Origin: a bacterium HR15
GTDB lineage: Bacteria > Armatimonadota > Fimbriimonadia > Fimbriimonadales > GBS-DC
Direction of reading: 5' to 3'
Length of the DNA stretch: 64,000 nucleotides
NCBI GenBank assembly: GCA_002898555.1
Contig: BEHR01000005.1
Span: 1 to 64,000, forward strand
The position numbers and the translations under genes were made by a program. The notes under the pieces are model-generated. The model saw only the letters and a program-made list of their open reading frames with translations. It had not been told where the DNA came from and did not search any database. Every line of letters starts with the position of its first letter. The first letter of the stretch is position 1. Positions 15,741-24,951 of the stretch are shown here, piece after piece.

Positions 15741-17729
15741 ATGGAAACGCACAGACTGCCGACCGAGTTGGTGATATTCATTCTGGGGCTACCCTTTGCT
15801 GGCTGTTTATTCCATGCCCTCTTTGGTGGATGGTTGGTGCGCGTCTTAGGGGAACGCGCAGGCAAGTGGCTGGTGGGCGCTGTCGGCACAGGCGTGGTGT
15901 TCGCCGCACTCTGGCTTAGCATCGTGTTGCTCCAGACGATGTTGAACCTGCCGGAGGAGGCGCGTCGGGCAAATCACACCCTTGCCGACTGGCTTGCAAT
16001 TGGCTCGGTGCATGTGCCCTTCGAGTTCATCATAGACCCCCTTTCGGTGCTGATGTGCCTTGTGGTAACGGGTATTGGCGGGCTAATCCACCTGTATGCC
16101 ACAGGCTACATGGCAGAGGACACCGACTACCCACGCTTTTTCACCTATTTCAACCTGTTCATCTTTTTCATGCTGACACTGGTGCTGGCGGGCAACTTTC
16201 TGGTGATGTTTATCGGTTGGGAAGGGGTGGGGCTGTGTAGCTATTTGCTGATTGGCTACTTCTACCGAAACGCCGACTGGAAATATAACACCGATTCGGC
16301 GAACAAGGCATTTATTGTGAATCGCATCGGTGATCTGGGCTTCCTGCTGGCGATGTTCATTATTTTGGTGATATTCGGCTCGCTTTCGTTTGAGGAGGTG
16401 AACAAGCGGGCAGCGGAGGTGCTGGGCGTGGGCACGGGCATCGCTACCGCGGTGGCATTGCTGCTCTTTCTGGCAGCGACAGGCAAGTCGGCCCAGCTGC
16501 CCCTGTACTTCTGGTTGCCCGACGCGATGGCAGGTCCCACACCCGTTTCCGCGCTGATTCACGCGGCAACGATGGTCACGGCAGGTGTCTATTTGCTGAC
16601 GCGCGTGCATCCGTTGTTTGAGATCGCGCCCGCTGCGATGGTTGTGGTGGCGGTGGTGGGGGCGTTCACCGCGATTTTTGCGGCCAGTATCGCCTTGGGT
16701 CAGACCGACATCAAGCGCGTTCTGGCGTTCTCCACAGTGAGCCAGCTGGGCTATATGTTTCTGGCGTGCGGTGTAGGCGCGTTCTGGGTTGGGATGTTCC
16801 ATGTGGCGACGCACGCTTTCTTCAAAGCGCTGCTCTTTCTGGGCGCAGGTTCGGTGCTGATCGCGCTACATCATCGGGGCGACATTCGCCAGATGGGCGG
16901 TTTGCGCCGGTATCTGCCCATCACGGCAGCCACGATGGTGGTCGGGCTACTGGCAATTAGTGGCTTTCCACCCTTTTCGGGCTACTGGTCGAAAGAGGCA
17001 ATCCTACTCAGCGCATACGGCAGCCGCTTGACGGAATGGATCCCTCTACTGTTCTGGATAGGCATCGCGACGGCGTTGCTGACGGCGTTCTATATGACGC
17101 GCTTGACCTGGCTGGTGTTTTTTGCTCCTTCCTTTGCCTCTGCATCCACGCACACCGGAGGTGAAACTCCGCCTGGGCATGCGCCGGGGCGCGAGCGCTA
17201 CTGGGTGGTGCTTGGCGTGCTGATTGTGCTGGCGATTGGCTCGACGCTGTTCGGTTGGGTGCTGCCCAGCGAGACAGATATTCACGAGTTTCTGAAGCCT
17301 GTGGCAACACCCGTGCATTTAGGGAGCGAAATGCTGGGCGAGTCAGAGGCAGGCAAGGTGTTGGTGACGGGGGCAGCGTTGCTCGCTGCGCTGCTCGGCT
17401 TAGGGCTGGGCATCGCCCGCTATCGTGTCGGGATGCCCCCTCGCGAAACGCAGCTTCAGGGTCTTTGGGGCGTGCTGCACCGACAGTGGGGCTATGATGG
17501 CGCGATGCGTTGGCTTGGTGTACAGCTTGGTGGCGCGTTCGCATGGGTGATCGGCGTACTCATTGAAGGGCTGATCGACGGGCTGGTCGATCTGGTGGGT
17601 GTGCTGACGCGCGAGTTAGGCAACCTGGTGCGCGGGTTGCAGAGCGGCTATGTGCGTTCCTACGCGCTGATGATGATGCTGGGCGCGCTGATTATGCTGA
17701 TTGTCGCTTTCATTTATGGCTGGCGATAA
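15741..17729 (+). CDS. nuoL: NADH-quinone oxidoreductase subunit L
   Basis: A 662-residue membrane subunit of respiratory complex I or a related antiporter-type complex, with about 14-16 hydrophobic segments. Typical segments are FNLFIFFMLTLVLAGNFLVMFIGWEGVGLCSYLLIG in the first third, then KSAQLPLYFWLPDAMAGPTPVSALIHAATMVTAG, which carries the conserved proton-channel Lys and the HAATMVTAGVYL block, and later FPPFSGYWSKEAI. Length matches NuoL, including a C-terminal lateral helix region. It has its own promoter and GGAGAGG site. No other nuo genes are near, so it is either a detached member of the nuo set or a paralogue. The GTG-initiated next frame begins 12 bases after its stop. Confidence 0.93.
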   Translation: METHRLPTELVIFILGLPFAGCLFHALFGGWLVRVLGERAGKWLVGAVGTGVVFAALWLSIVLLQTMLNLPEEARRANHTLADWLAIGSVHVPFEFIIDPLSVLMCLVVTGIGGLIHLYATGYMAEDTDYPRFFTYFNLFIFFMLTLVLAGNFLVMFIGWEGVGLCSYLLIGYFYRNADWKYNTDSANKAFIVNRIGDLGFLLAMFIILVIFGSLSFEEVNKRAAEVLGVGTGIATAVALLLFLAATGKSAQLPLYFWLPDAMAGPTPVSALIHAATMVTAGVYLLTRVHPLFEIAPAAMVVVAVVGAFTAIFAASIALGQTDIKRVLAFSTVSQLGYMFLACGVGAFWVGMFHVATHAFFKALLFLGAGSVLIALHHRGDIRQMGGLRRYLPITAATMVVGLLAISGFPPFSGYWSKEAILLSAYGSRLTEWIPLLFWIGIATALLTAFYMTRLTWLVFFAPSFASASTHTGGETPPGHAPGRERYWVVLGVLIVLAIGSTLFGWVLPSETDIHEFLKPVATPVHLGSEMLGESEAGKVLVTGAALLAALLGLGLGIARYRVGMPPRETQLQGLWGVLHRQWGYDGAMRWLGVQLGGAFAWVIGVLIEGLIDGLVDLVGVLTRELGNLVRGLQSGYVRSYALMMMLGALIMLIVAFIYGWR

Positions 17730-17741
17730 GAGGTTGCCCAA

Positions 17742-17837
17742 GTGAGCGAGGCGTGGTTGATTCTGCCCGGATTAATATTGCTCGTAGCCGGCGGTGAATG
17801 GCTGGTGCGTGGTGCATCGCGGTTGGCAGCGGTAGCG
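17742..17837 (+). pseudogene. Truncated Ca2+/Na+ antiporter start (CaxA-like stub)
   Basis: After an AGAGGT ribosome site, a GTG begins MSEAWLILPG, LILLVAGGEWLVRGASRLAAV, which matches the first helix of the YrbG/CaxA-type calcium-sodium antiporters (GLxLLxxGgelLVrGA). The similarity stops near 17837, and the remaining 46 codons of the frame read like unrelated sequence. The family is normally over 300 residues with two alpha repeats, so only the extreme 5' end of the gene survives. The breakpoint sits between nuoL and a histidine kinase gene. Confidence 0.6.
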
Positions 17838-17946
17838 TGGCATACTCACCCGCAAGGAATCGAACCGCTCATGACGAACGATCTATATCATGGTAAGTGG
17901 CGAGTAAATCCTACTCACTACTCATTCAAGGTGCCGATAGAAACGG

Positions 17947-19167
17947 ATGGCTGGACAACAGACGCGACGGGCGCATAAACAAAAGAGAGCGCAATTCCAA
18001 GCGCGAATCGCCGAGCTGGAGGAGCAGGTGGCACGCTACCGTACCTTCCTCCAGCTGGCGAATGAGGGCATCTGGTACTACGAATCGGAGCGCCCCATCC
18101 CCATCACCCTGCCCATCGAGGAGCAGATTGAGTGGATGTTGCGTTATGGTTATCTTGCTGAATGCAACCCCGCCTATGCCCGCATGTACGGTTTCGATGA
18201 CCCCACACAACTTATCGGCACGCGCTTAGGCGAGCGCCTCGTTGAAGGGCATCCGCTGAACGAGGCGATGTTCCGTCAATTCATCCTGAACGGTTATCGG
18301 CTGGAAAATGTGGAGACGGTGGAGCGCGATAAGGAGGGCAAGGAGCGTCGCTTCCTCAACAGTGCGGTAGGGGTCATCGAGAACGGCTACCTGATACGCG
18401 CATGGGGCGTGCAGACAGATATCACTGATCTGCGACGCCTGCAGGAGGAACTCGCCACCATTCAGCGTTTGGAAAGCATCGGGCGATTAGCGGGAGGCGT
18501 GGCGCACGACTTCAACAACCTGTTGACCGCCATCATGGGCTACACAGAGCTGGCAATGGAACAGACCCACGAGGAGCGCGTGAAGCGGTACTTGGAGGGG
18601 GTGATGAAAGCCGGCGAGCGGGCGGCAGAGCTGGTGCGCCAACTGCTTGCCTATGCCAGAAGGCAGATTATGCAGCCTGTGCCCCTCGATGTCGGGAGGT
18701 GGCTGTCCGAAATGGCGGACATGCTGCGACGGCTGCTGCCCGACAATGTGCGCCTCGTGATGGAAGTCGACCCAGCGGTGGGCGTGCTCTATGCCGACCC
18801 CGGACAGATGACCCAAGTGCTCCTTAATCTGGTGACGAACGCACGCGACGCAATGCCCATTGGAGGCGTGCTGACCATCCGCCTCTCTCGGCGGAAGGAA
18901 TGCCCTTGTCAAGAGGACGCCACGCACCCCCCCGACAGACGAGAGCGCATCGTGCTGGAAGTTGCCGATACGGGCATAGGTATTCCCCCTGAGGTGTTGC
19001 CTCATATCTTCGAACCCTTCTTCACCACCAAGCCCATCGGACAGGGCACCGGATTGGGACTGGCAGCGGTACAGGGCATCGTGCAGCAGATGGGTGGACA
19101 CATCCATGTGGAAACCGAGCAAGGCAAGGGCACGCGCTTCTTAATTTGCCTCCCTCAGCCATTTTAG
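17947..19167 (+). CDS. PAS-domain sensor histidine kinase
   Basis: A 406-residue two-component sensor. An N-terminal coiled coil (ARIAELEEQVARYR) leads to a PAS domain (about residues 35-160; LANEGIWYYE to RAWGVQTDITDLRR). The HisKA phosphoacceptor box is GGVAHDFNNLLTAIMGY. The ATPase domain has an N-box (LLNLVTNARDAMP), the G1 box (VADTGIGI) and GQGTGLGLAAV. There is no membrane segment and no receiver domain, so it is a cytoplasmic orphan kinase of the HDFNN type. The start has no good ribosome site and lies just after a disrupted region, so the N-terminus is somewhat uncertain. Confidence 0.9.
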   Translation: MAGQQTRRAHKQKRAQFQARIAELEEQVARYRTFLQLANEGIWYYESERPIPITLPIEEQIEWMLRYGYLAECNPAYARMYGFDDPTQLIGTRLGERLVEGHPLNEAMFRQFILNGYRLENVETVERDKEGKERRFLNSAVGVIENGYLIRAWGVQTDITDLRRLQEELATIQRLESIGRLAGGVAHDFNNLLTAIMGYTELAMEQTHEERVKRYLEGVMKAGERAAELVRQLLAYARRQIMQPVPLDVGRWLSEMADMLRRLLPDNVRLVMEVDPAVGVLYADPGQMTQVLLNLVTNARDAMPIGGVLTIRLSRRKECPCQEDATHPPDRRERIVLEVADTGIGIPPEVLPHIFEPFFTTKPIGQGTGLGLAAVQGIVQQMGGHIHVETEQGKGTRFLICLPQPF

Positions 19168-19200
19168 TCGCGCTCATCTCCCGTCGCGGCTCAAGCGTGT

Positions 19201-19647
19201 TCAGGGCAGCTCCAGATCGTAGAAGCGGTCCGCGGAGGGGTCCAGATGGCGTAGCAGCACCCGATATGCCTGTTCGATTTGGGCGTGGATCTGTTCGGCT
19301 TTCGCACGCTCTGGCGTGCCCTCCGGGAAGCGGCTCGGCTCGCTTTTCGCCGCCAGTTGCCGATAGGTGCGCCGTATCGTAGGCAGATCGGCATTTTCGG
19401 GCAGTCCCAACACCCTGTAAGCGCGTCGAACGGGGTCAACGGGCTCAGGCGGTGAAGCGGATGGACGCAGTGAGGTGGCAGGCGGCGCAGACACGCTGGG
19501 TGCGCCCGGGTCGCGTTCCAGCTCACGAATTGCCTCCGCACGGGCATGCGCTTCGGCTTCCTCCTCGCGCATCAGCGACTCCAGCCGTTCCCAGTGTTCC
19601 TCGATAAAGGCACGCATCAAGCGGGTAATGCGTTTGCCCAGCGCCAT
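19201..19647 (-). CDS. J-domain-like protein with degenerate HPD motif
   Basis: A 148-residue protein. The N-terminal 45 residues are a basic then highly charged helix (MALGKRITRLMRAFIEEHWE). A Pro/Ser linker follows. The last 75 residues resemble a DnaJ J-domain (DPVRRAYRVLGLPENADL, TIRRTYRQLAAKSEPSRFPEG, AKAEQIHAQIEQAYRVLL). The place where the Hsp70-activating HPD should be reads SEPSRF, so classical DnaK stimulation is unlikely. The start ATG overlaps the stop of the upstream gene (TGATG) and has GAGGTGA before it, so it is translationally coupled to the beta-barrel-like protein. Confidence 0.65.
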   Translation of the reverse strand: MALGKRITRLMRAFIEEHWERLESLMREEEAEAHARAEAIRELERDPGAPSVSAPPATSLRPSASPPEPVDPVRRAYRVLGLPENADLPTIRRTYRQLAAKSEPSRFPEGTPERAKAEQIHAQIEQAYRVLLRHLDPSADRFYDLELP

Positions 19648-20513
19648 CACAGTTCACCTCGCAACCCGATCCCCATGAATTGAAGTGTACCCTGCTGACC
19701 CCGCACCACCAGATCCACGCTCAAATGCTCGTCCAGTTGCTGACGCAGATTCAGACGCCAGCTCAGCCGTTCGCTCGCCGTTTGGTAAGTCAGTAGCAGT
19801 TCGGGCTGGAGTGGCATCGTGAGTGGTTGCCAGCGCAGGGCGAACCAATGCGTGTCGACCATTCGGTTACCACCGCTGTAGAGCCATTCCAGCTGGAGTC
19901 GATGACTGCCCAACTCGCGCATCAGGTCAGCCCCGTAGAGATGCTGATAGCCTTCAGGGTGGCGTGGGCTTTCGGGCAGCTCCCACGCGGCGAAGGCATG
20001 GGGATCGGTGCCGAAATGTCGCCCGATGCCCACCGCGACGCCACCATTCGCGGTGCCCACTCGCACATAGATGCCTTGCTGACGCTCCTTGCCATTAAAA
20101 AGATAGGCGACGCGCATCGGCAGGTTGCCAATTGCGAACCGGGTGGGCAATTGCACCGCGTTCACGCTCTCGCTAAGCAGCAGTCCCGCCCCGAAAGGCA
20201 CATAGAACTTCCCAATCCGCCAGCCATCCAGCTTTTCGAGATAGGCTTCGTCGAGCGCGGTGCGCGTGCGGTCGCGTGGGATATTTTGCAGTCGCTGGGC
20301 GATATATGCACCATAGCCCGCCTCGTGATAGAACTGGAGAGAGACGACGGAATGGCGGGCAAGGTCATCATACCAGCGCAGCTGCGTGGTGTGCTCATCG
20401 GTGCGCACTTGGGTGCGTAAGCGCGCGCCCAAAAAGACCGCGGGCTGCTGTGCATAGAGCATGCTCCCCAGCATCGCCACCAACCCCATGCTGACGATAG
20501 TTCGCTGCATCAT
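19647..20513 (-). CDS. Exported protein, probable outer-membrane beta-barrel
   Basis: A 288-residue protein with a signal peptide (MMQRTIVSMGLVAMLGSMLYAQ). The body alternates polar and hydrophobic residues in short strands with aromatic girdle residues (SVVSLQFYHEAGYGAYI, HRLQLEWLYSGG, SERLSWRLNLRQQL, LQFMGIGLRGEL), the usual look of an outer-membrane barrel or porin-like protein. No specific family recognised. It starts 15 bases after the Ig-like gene and overlaps the J-like gene, making a three-gene operon. ATG 20510 is an equally possible start. Confidence 0.65.
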   Translation of the reverse strand: MMQRTIVSMGLVAMLGSMLYAQQPAVFLGARLRTQVRTDEHTTQLRWYDDLARHSVVSLQFYHEAGYGAYIAQRLQNIPRDRTRTALDEAYLEKLDGWRIGKFYVPFGAGLLLSESVNAVQLPTRFAIGNLPMRVAYLFNGKERQQGIYVRVGTANGGVAVGIGRHFGTDPHAFAAWELPESPRHPEGYQHLYGADLMRELGSHRLQLEWLYSGGNRMVDTHWFALRWQPLTMPLQPELLLTYQTASERLSWRLNLRQQLDEHLSVDLVVRGQQGTLQFMGIGLRGEL

Positions 20514-20528
20514 GGGGATATTACCTTT

Positions 20529-22034
20529 TCAGGGATTGCCGGAGAGGGGTGGGGTGGCAGGACGCACGGTGACCGTTGCCTTCGCCTGGACGGGGCGACC
20601 GTCCTGATCGTAGGCGGTAAGGGTGTAGGTTGTGGTGCTGCTGGGGGTCACGGTGAACTCGCCCGTTGTGGGCGATACCTCGCCGATGCCGTTATCGATC
20701 TCCACGCGCCGCGCGTTCTGCACTTCCCAGCGCAGCGTCGCGCTCTCGCCCGCAGCGATCTCGCTCGGTTCAGCCACGAACCGAATAATCTGCGCCTGTG
20801 AGGGGTCAATCACCTCCACGCGCAGGGTCTTGCTCACCGTCTTGCCCGCGCTGTTGCGTGCGATAAGTTCGTAGGTGGTGGTTCGCGAAGGGCGATGCTC
20901 AAAGCCAGGGGTTAGTGGGTCCAGCTTCTGACCCGGCGGCACAAGAATTAGCTCCGTCGCGTTTTTGACTTCCCAGCGGAGGATGACCGATTCGCCGCGC
21001 TTGACCTGGGGCGAATCGGCAAAAAACTTCGTGATAATGGGTGGAGGCGGTTCGGGCGCGTTCTGCACAATCACCACGACTTCCGCCATCCGCTCGCCAT
21101 ATCGATTGCGGGCAATGAGCCGATAGGTGGTCGTGCTGGTCGGCTGCACCTGCACCGAGCGTGTCTTGTTCGGGTCGAACTCACCCACGGCAGGTTCAAT
21201 AACCACCTGCTCCGCGTTGCGCACACTCCAGCGCAGGGTGGTCTTCTCGCCGGCAGTGATTTGCGCTGGCTCCGCGACAAAGACTTGAATTTCGACGGGG
21301 CGCGGGCGGGTGTATGCCCACACCGCGACGAGCAGCGCGAGCATGAAAAGAAACACGACGGTGGCGGGGCTAATTAATCCGCGTCGCTCTAACTGACCCT
21401 GCACATGGGACGAGCGCAGGGGGTCTTCCACACTGCGTGCCGTGACGGTGAAGCTGTAGAGGGCAGGATTGGTCAAGAAGGGCATCTGACGCGGCTGGGA
21501 GGAGAGCACCACCGTGCGCGTCTCGCCCGGCGCCAGATAGACCTGCTCATGCTCCCATTCGAACGCCAGCGCGTCTTCGGGGTCAGAGGCGTACAGATGG
21601 ATGGTCTGCTCCGTGTTGCCGAGATTGCTGATGGTGACCTCGTAGTGTGCCTGCTTGCGTAGGGGCGAGACCACACCGCGTTTGGGTGCGAGTTCAAGGG
21701 TCAGCATGCTATAGGGGCGAATGATGAGACTGGCTTGCGCCACGCTGCTGCCCCCATTTTCCAGCGAGCGCGCCCGTATCACAATAGGGTAGGTGCCTGC
21801 GCGGCTCTCTGCGCTGCGTGGCGGACGGAATAGGATGCGCTCCTGCACCTCCTCGCCCGGTGCCAGGGCGAACGAGGGGATCGGGATGGCGCACCACTCG
21901 GCATCGATGCCTTCCACCTCCAGCGCCACCTGGTCGGGCTGATCGCCCTCGTTGCGTACAATCGCCATGAGTTGAGCCGACCCGCCCGGCTCCACCTGCA
22001 CCTCGTCCTGCCCCAGTCTGACGCGAATCGCCAT
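20529..22034 (-). CDS. Membrane-anchored protein with repeated Ig-like domains
   Basis: About 501 residues. The first about 215 residues form two NEW3-like or beta-sandwich domains (VEPGGSAQLMAIVRNEGDQPDQVALEVEG, then LAPGEEVQ and later LAPGETRTVVL). A single membrane helix follows (VVFLFMLALLVAVWAYTRP). The C-terminal 250 residues are three related Ig-like repeats, each with ITAGE or a similar S-A-T-LRW strand and a closing STTTYxLxA strand. There is no signal peptide, so orientation is uncertain. First gene of an operon with the barrel-like and J-like genes. ATG 22034 is preferred over TTG 22046; the TACAAT box lies 12 bases upstream and no ribosome site is present. Confidence 0.72.
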   Translation of the reverse strand: MAIRVRLGQDEVQVEPGGSAQLMAIVRNEGDQPDQVALEVEGIDAEWCAIPIPSFALAPGEEVQERILFRPPRSAESRAGTYPIVIRARSLENGGSSVAQASLIIRPYSMLTLELAPKRGVVSPLRKQAHYEVTISNLGNTEQTIHLYASDPEDALAFEWEHEQVYLAPGETRTVVLSSQPRQMPFLTNPALYSFTVTARSVEDPLRSSHVQGQLERRGLISPATVVFLFMLALLVAVWAYTRPRPVEIQVFVAEPAQITAGEKTTLRWSVRNAEQVVIEPAVGEFDPNKTRSVQVQPTSTTTYRLIARNRYGERMAEVVVIVQNAPEPPPPIITKFFADSPQVKRGESVILRWEVKNATELILVPPGQKLDPLTPGFEHRPSRTTTYELIARNSAGKTVSKTLRVEVIDPSQAQIIRFVAEPSEIAAGESATLRWEVQNARRVEIDNGIGEVSPTTGEFTVTPSSTTTYTLTAYDQDGRPVQAKATVTVRPATPPLSGNP

Positions 22035-22046
22035 AAAACTGGACAA

Positions 22047-22248
22047 ATTGTACCCTAAGGGGATTCACGATGTGCATTGCACCACATTTTGAGGCGAAGG
22101 CATGTAACTCAGTCTGCTTCCTCTCCTACAGCGGGCGAGGCTCCCATCAAGCCGAAAAAAACTTACAGGCAAGATGCCTCGGCTACCAAGCTGGGACCCT
22201 CATGTGAGTAGCCACTGATAAGGAAACCGCTTCTTCACTCACCTGCTC
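22047..22248. other. Intergenic region with a possible weak terminator
   Basis: About 200 bases between two minus-strand genes. On the minus strand AGGCATCTTGCCT is followed a few bases later by TTTTTTT (22158-22179), which could end the dockerin-protein transcript. An outer AGCCGA/TCGGCT pairing encloses it. Otherwise nothing recognisable; the TACAAT of the Ig-like gene is at 22047-22052. Confidence 0.35.
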
Positions 22249-24822
22249 TCAACACCCACTGCCGAAGTTGAACAGCACAGTTAGCAGATCGGTATCGTCG
22301 ACGATGCCATCGCTGTTGAGGTCAGCATCCTCGGATGTGCCGCCGAAATGGCGCAACACGACCAGCAGGTCGGCATCATTTACGCATCCATCGTTGTTCG
22401 CATCGCCCCGCTGGGGCACAGCATATTGCACGATGTAGGCGTCTTGTCCACCCGTTTCAGTGACGGTTGCGCCACTCAACACAAACCGCCTCCCGTCAGG
22501 CTGCACCAGCAGTTTTGCAGTGTTAATATAACCCATTGGGCCGGCGAACGCGGTCGCCCATTCCTGTGTTCCATCAGGGCGATAGCAAAGGATTGCTACT
22601 TGATTGTCGAAGCGGTGAGGGGTGAGCCAGCGCATGGCGTAGAGGTAGAGGTTGCCCGCTGCATCCAGGGATGGTGTCCAGTTGAAGCTCGCGGTCTCGC
22701 TGAGGGTGCGCCGCCAGTGTAGCACGCCCGAATCGGAGAGCGCATACAGCGTCTGCGCATCCCTTTCTTGCACAATCAGATAGCACGCGCCCGAATCTGC
22801 AACTTGTAACGCCCATGCGCGCCCTGGCAGGGCGAGTTGCCAGAGTTGCGTGCCCGTGAGGGCATAGCGTCGTATGACAACCTGATTCTCTGTACCTACC
22901 CGAATCGACGCGGCAACTGTAAGGCGCGATTGAGCGTCCACGCCCATCAGGAGATCGTTTGTGTCCCTGAAAGTTTCTACCCATGCCAATCGTCCGTCCG
23001 CTTCATAGCGCAGAATCCGCCACTCAGCGGAGGGTTGGAGGTAAATCGCAGCATATAACCCACCATCGGGCGACGCGATGCCCGGCAGGTTAGGTCCGGC
23101 AGCTGTCTCCGAAACGGTATGCGTCCAGCGCAGAGTTCCATCAAAACCGATTTTAAGGATGTGCGGCAACCTCCTATTATCGGCAGTTTGCTGATAGCCC
23201 AGTATGAAGATCGAGTCGTCGCTTCCAATCAACAGCGGCGTGCTGCTGCGTTCGCTCATAGGATAGCGCTGTTGCCACACGAGGGCGCCGGAAGGCGCAT
23301 AGCGTGACACAACCGCCTCATTGTCGCGCAAGCGCATGGCAAACAGGTCGCCCGCGCCGCTGCTCTGGATGGCGTCCGTGTCTTCCTCCACTTCCCAGAG
23401 CAGGTTGCCCTGTCCATCGTAGCGCTGCAGGCGAGAGTGGAAACTCAGCTCAAAGATAGGGGACGCTATGATACACGCATACACCCCACCCGCGCCGTCG
23501 GGCACAACGGTGGCGGAATCGCGAGTAGGCTCAGTGAAAGTATACACTTGATCGAAACGCAAGTTGCCCGTACCATCGTAGCGCACGGCGCGCAGCGCGT
23601 CTCCCTCGCGCCACAGGCTCAGGCTCTCCCCATCAGGAAATGCCAAGAGGCCATAAGTCTCGAACGATGCGCCTACGGGGATCGCGCGCGTGCGTGTCCA
23701 CTCCACTCCACCGTTGGCATCGAAGCGGATGAGTTTGTACTGGGTGGGCTGCACGGAGCGATCGGGCGTCAGGAACCATAGCGAATCGGAGTTCGGTGCA
23801 GCGGCAAGTGCAGGGCTGGCGTACTCCCACCCTCTTTGCAGGAGTCCGAGCGGTGCCGCCGACCAGCGCAGCGCACCGTTCGGTTCATGCATGGCTGCCG
23901 CCGAGTAAAAAGTGAATAGTTCATCAGAGTGGTTGTATCGAATGGCCGCCGCAAACCGCCCACTCGAAAGCATGACCCAACTTGCGCTCGCAAAAAAGGA
24001 CCTAGGTGGAAGCCAGCCGTTCACGCGAGTCCAAGTGCCATTGGTGCGCGATACCAGCCACAGACTTGTGCCGGTTGCAATCATGATCTGCCCTTGAGGT
24101 GTCTCGCCCACGATACGCCCCCGATCAAGAGGGAGTGTATCTCCTTGACTCCGCCATAGGAGATTGCCCGACGCGCTCAGGCGGATGAATTCCGGGAAGT
24201 AGGCACCGGGAAACGATTCAGAAGGGATACCTCCCAACACAATCACCCCTCCCTCGGAATCTACAAAAATATCGAACGCATACCGATTGGGCATACTGTA
24301 AGTCCACAGCAGCTCGCCTTCCGCATTTGTGCGGACAACAATCACCTGAAGGGCTATCCGGGGGGAGCCAAAAAGTAGATAGCGGTTGCCTTGGGTATCT
24401 ACGGCAGCGGTAACCAATGACTGAAATCCTGGTGGGGGCGGGAGCTGCAGCCGCTCCGCACGAATCAACTCGCCTTGAGGTGTGTAGTGCAGAATCCCAT
24501 TGGATAAGAACACCATCAGGTTGCCGTCGGGTCGCTGCTGCGCGCCCACAGGGATTCCGGGTAAATCCCAGCGGTGCTTCCAGCGCAGCGTCCCTTGCGC
24601 ATCGAGGCTCAGCACGACAGGTGTAGTCGCCCCATAGGCACCGACATGGTATGAGTTGCCTGTGACATCGTAAAGGTGAAATCCCAATGCAGCCGATCCT
24701 GCGGTTGAGCCCGCGTTATACAACACGCGCCACTGCTCCACAGGTCGCTGAGCGCACATAGTCGCCATCCAGCACAGCGCCCACATACTCGCGAACTGTC
24801 GCATGGTAAGTAACCTCACCAT
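22249..24822 (-). CDS. Large secreted repeat protein with C-terminal dockerin-like domain
   Basis: A protein of about 857 residues with an N-terminal signal sequence (MRQFASMWALCWMATMCAQ). Most of it is a series of beta-propeller-like repeats of the pattern LRWKHRW, PDGNLMVFLSNG, GTLRWTHTV, resembling PQQ/SBBP-type blades. The last 55 residues carry two EF-hand-like dockerin elements (DANNDGCVNDADLLVVL and DLNSDGIVDDTDLLTVL) before FGSGC. The protein probably acts outside the cell; the dockerin may bind calcium or mediate anchoring. Start is either ATG 24822, which has TATCTT 5 bases upstream (leaderless pattern), or ATG 24804. Confidence 0.8.
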   Translation of the reverse strand: MVRLLTMRQFASMWALCWMATMCAQRPVEQWRVLYNAGSTAGSAALGFHLYDVTGNSYHVGAYGATTPVVLSLDAQGTLRWKHRWDLPGIPVGAQQRPDGNLMVFLSNGILHYTPQGELIRAERLQLPPPPGFQSLVTAAVDTQGNRYLLFGSPRIALQVIVVRTNAEGELLWTYSMPNRYAFDIFVDSEGGVIVLGGIPSESFPGAYFPEFIRLSASGNLLWRSQGDTLPLDRGRIVGETPQGQIMIATGTSLWLVSRTNGTWTRVNGWLPPRSFFASASWVMLSSGRFAAAIRYNHSDELFTFYSAAAMHEPNGALRWSAAPLGLLQRGWEYASPALAAAPNSDSLWFLTPDRSVQPTQYKLIRFDANGGVEWTRTRAIPVGASFETYGLLAFPDGESLSLWREGDALRAVRYDGTGNLRFDQVYTFTEPTRDSATVVPDGAGGVYACIIASPIFELSFHSRLQRYDGQGNLLWEVEEDTDAIQSSGAGDLFAMRLRDNEAVVSRYAPSGALVWQQRYPMSERSSTPLLIGSDDSIFILGYQQTADNRRLPHILKIGFDGTLRWTHTVSETAAGPNLPGIASPDGGLYAAIYLQPSAEWRILRYEADGRLAWVETFRDTNDLLMGVDAQSRLTVAASIRVGTENQVVIRRYALTGTQLWQLALPGRAWALQVADSGACYLIVQERDAQTLYALSDSGVLHWRRTLSETASFNWTPSLDAAGNLYLYAMRWLTPHRFDNQVAILCYRPDGTQEWATAFAGPMGYINTAKLLVQPDGRRFVLSGATVTETGGQDAYIVQYAVPQRGDANNDGCVNDADLLVVLRHFGGTSEDADLNSDGIVDDTDLLTVLFNFGSGC

Positions 24823-24938
24823 AGTCTAAGATATGCGCTTCCCCGAGAAAATCCTGCCAAACGAGATTCCTCACCCCGCGCGAAATGATGCTGCTGTTCA
24901 GGATGCAAAAGGTCGCCGGGGATGTCCGTCCTGTAAGG

Positions 24939-24944
24939 TATCCT
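24939..24944 (+). promoter_or_regulatory. -10 element of ubiX (leaderless)
   Basis: TATCCT 7 bases before the ubiX ATG with no Shine-Dalgarno, the same spacing as at psuG and the ROK kinase. Confidence 0.45.
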
Positions 24945-24951
24945 GCAAGAT

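Noticed and set aside
17845-17875. Possible tRNA gene 3' part on the minus strand (GGTTCGATTCC)
   Set aside because: The T-loop sequence is present, but the flanking bases do not form a five-pair T-stem, and no acceptor, D-arm or anticodon arm can be folded around it.
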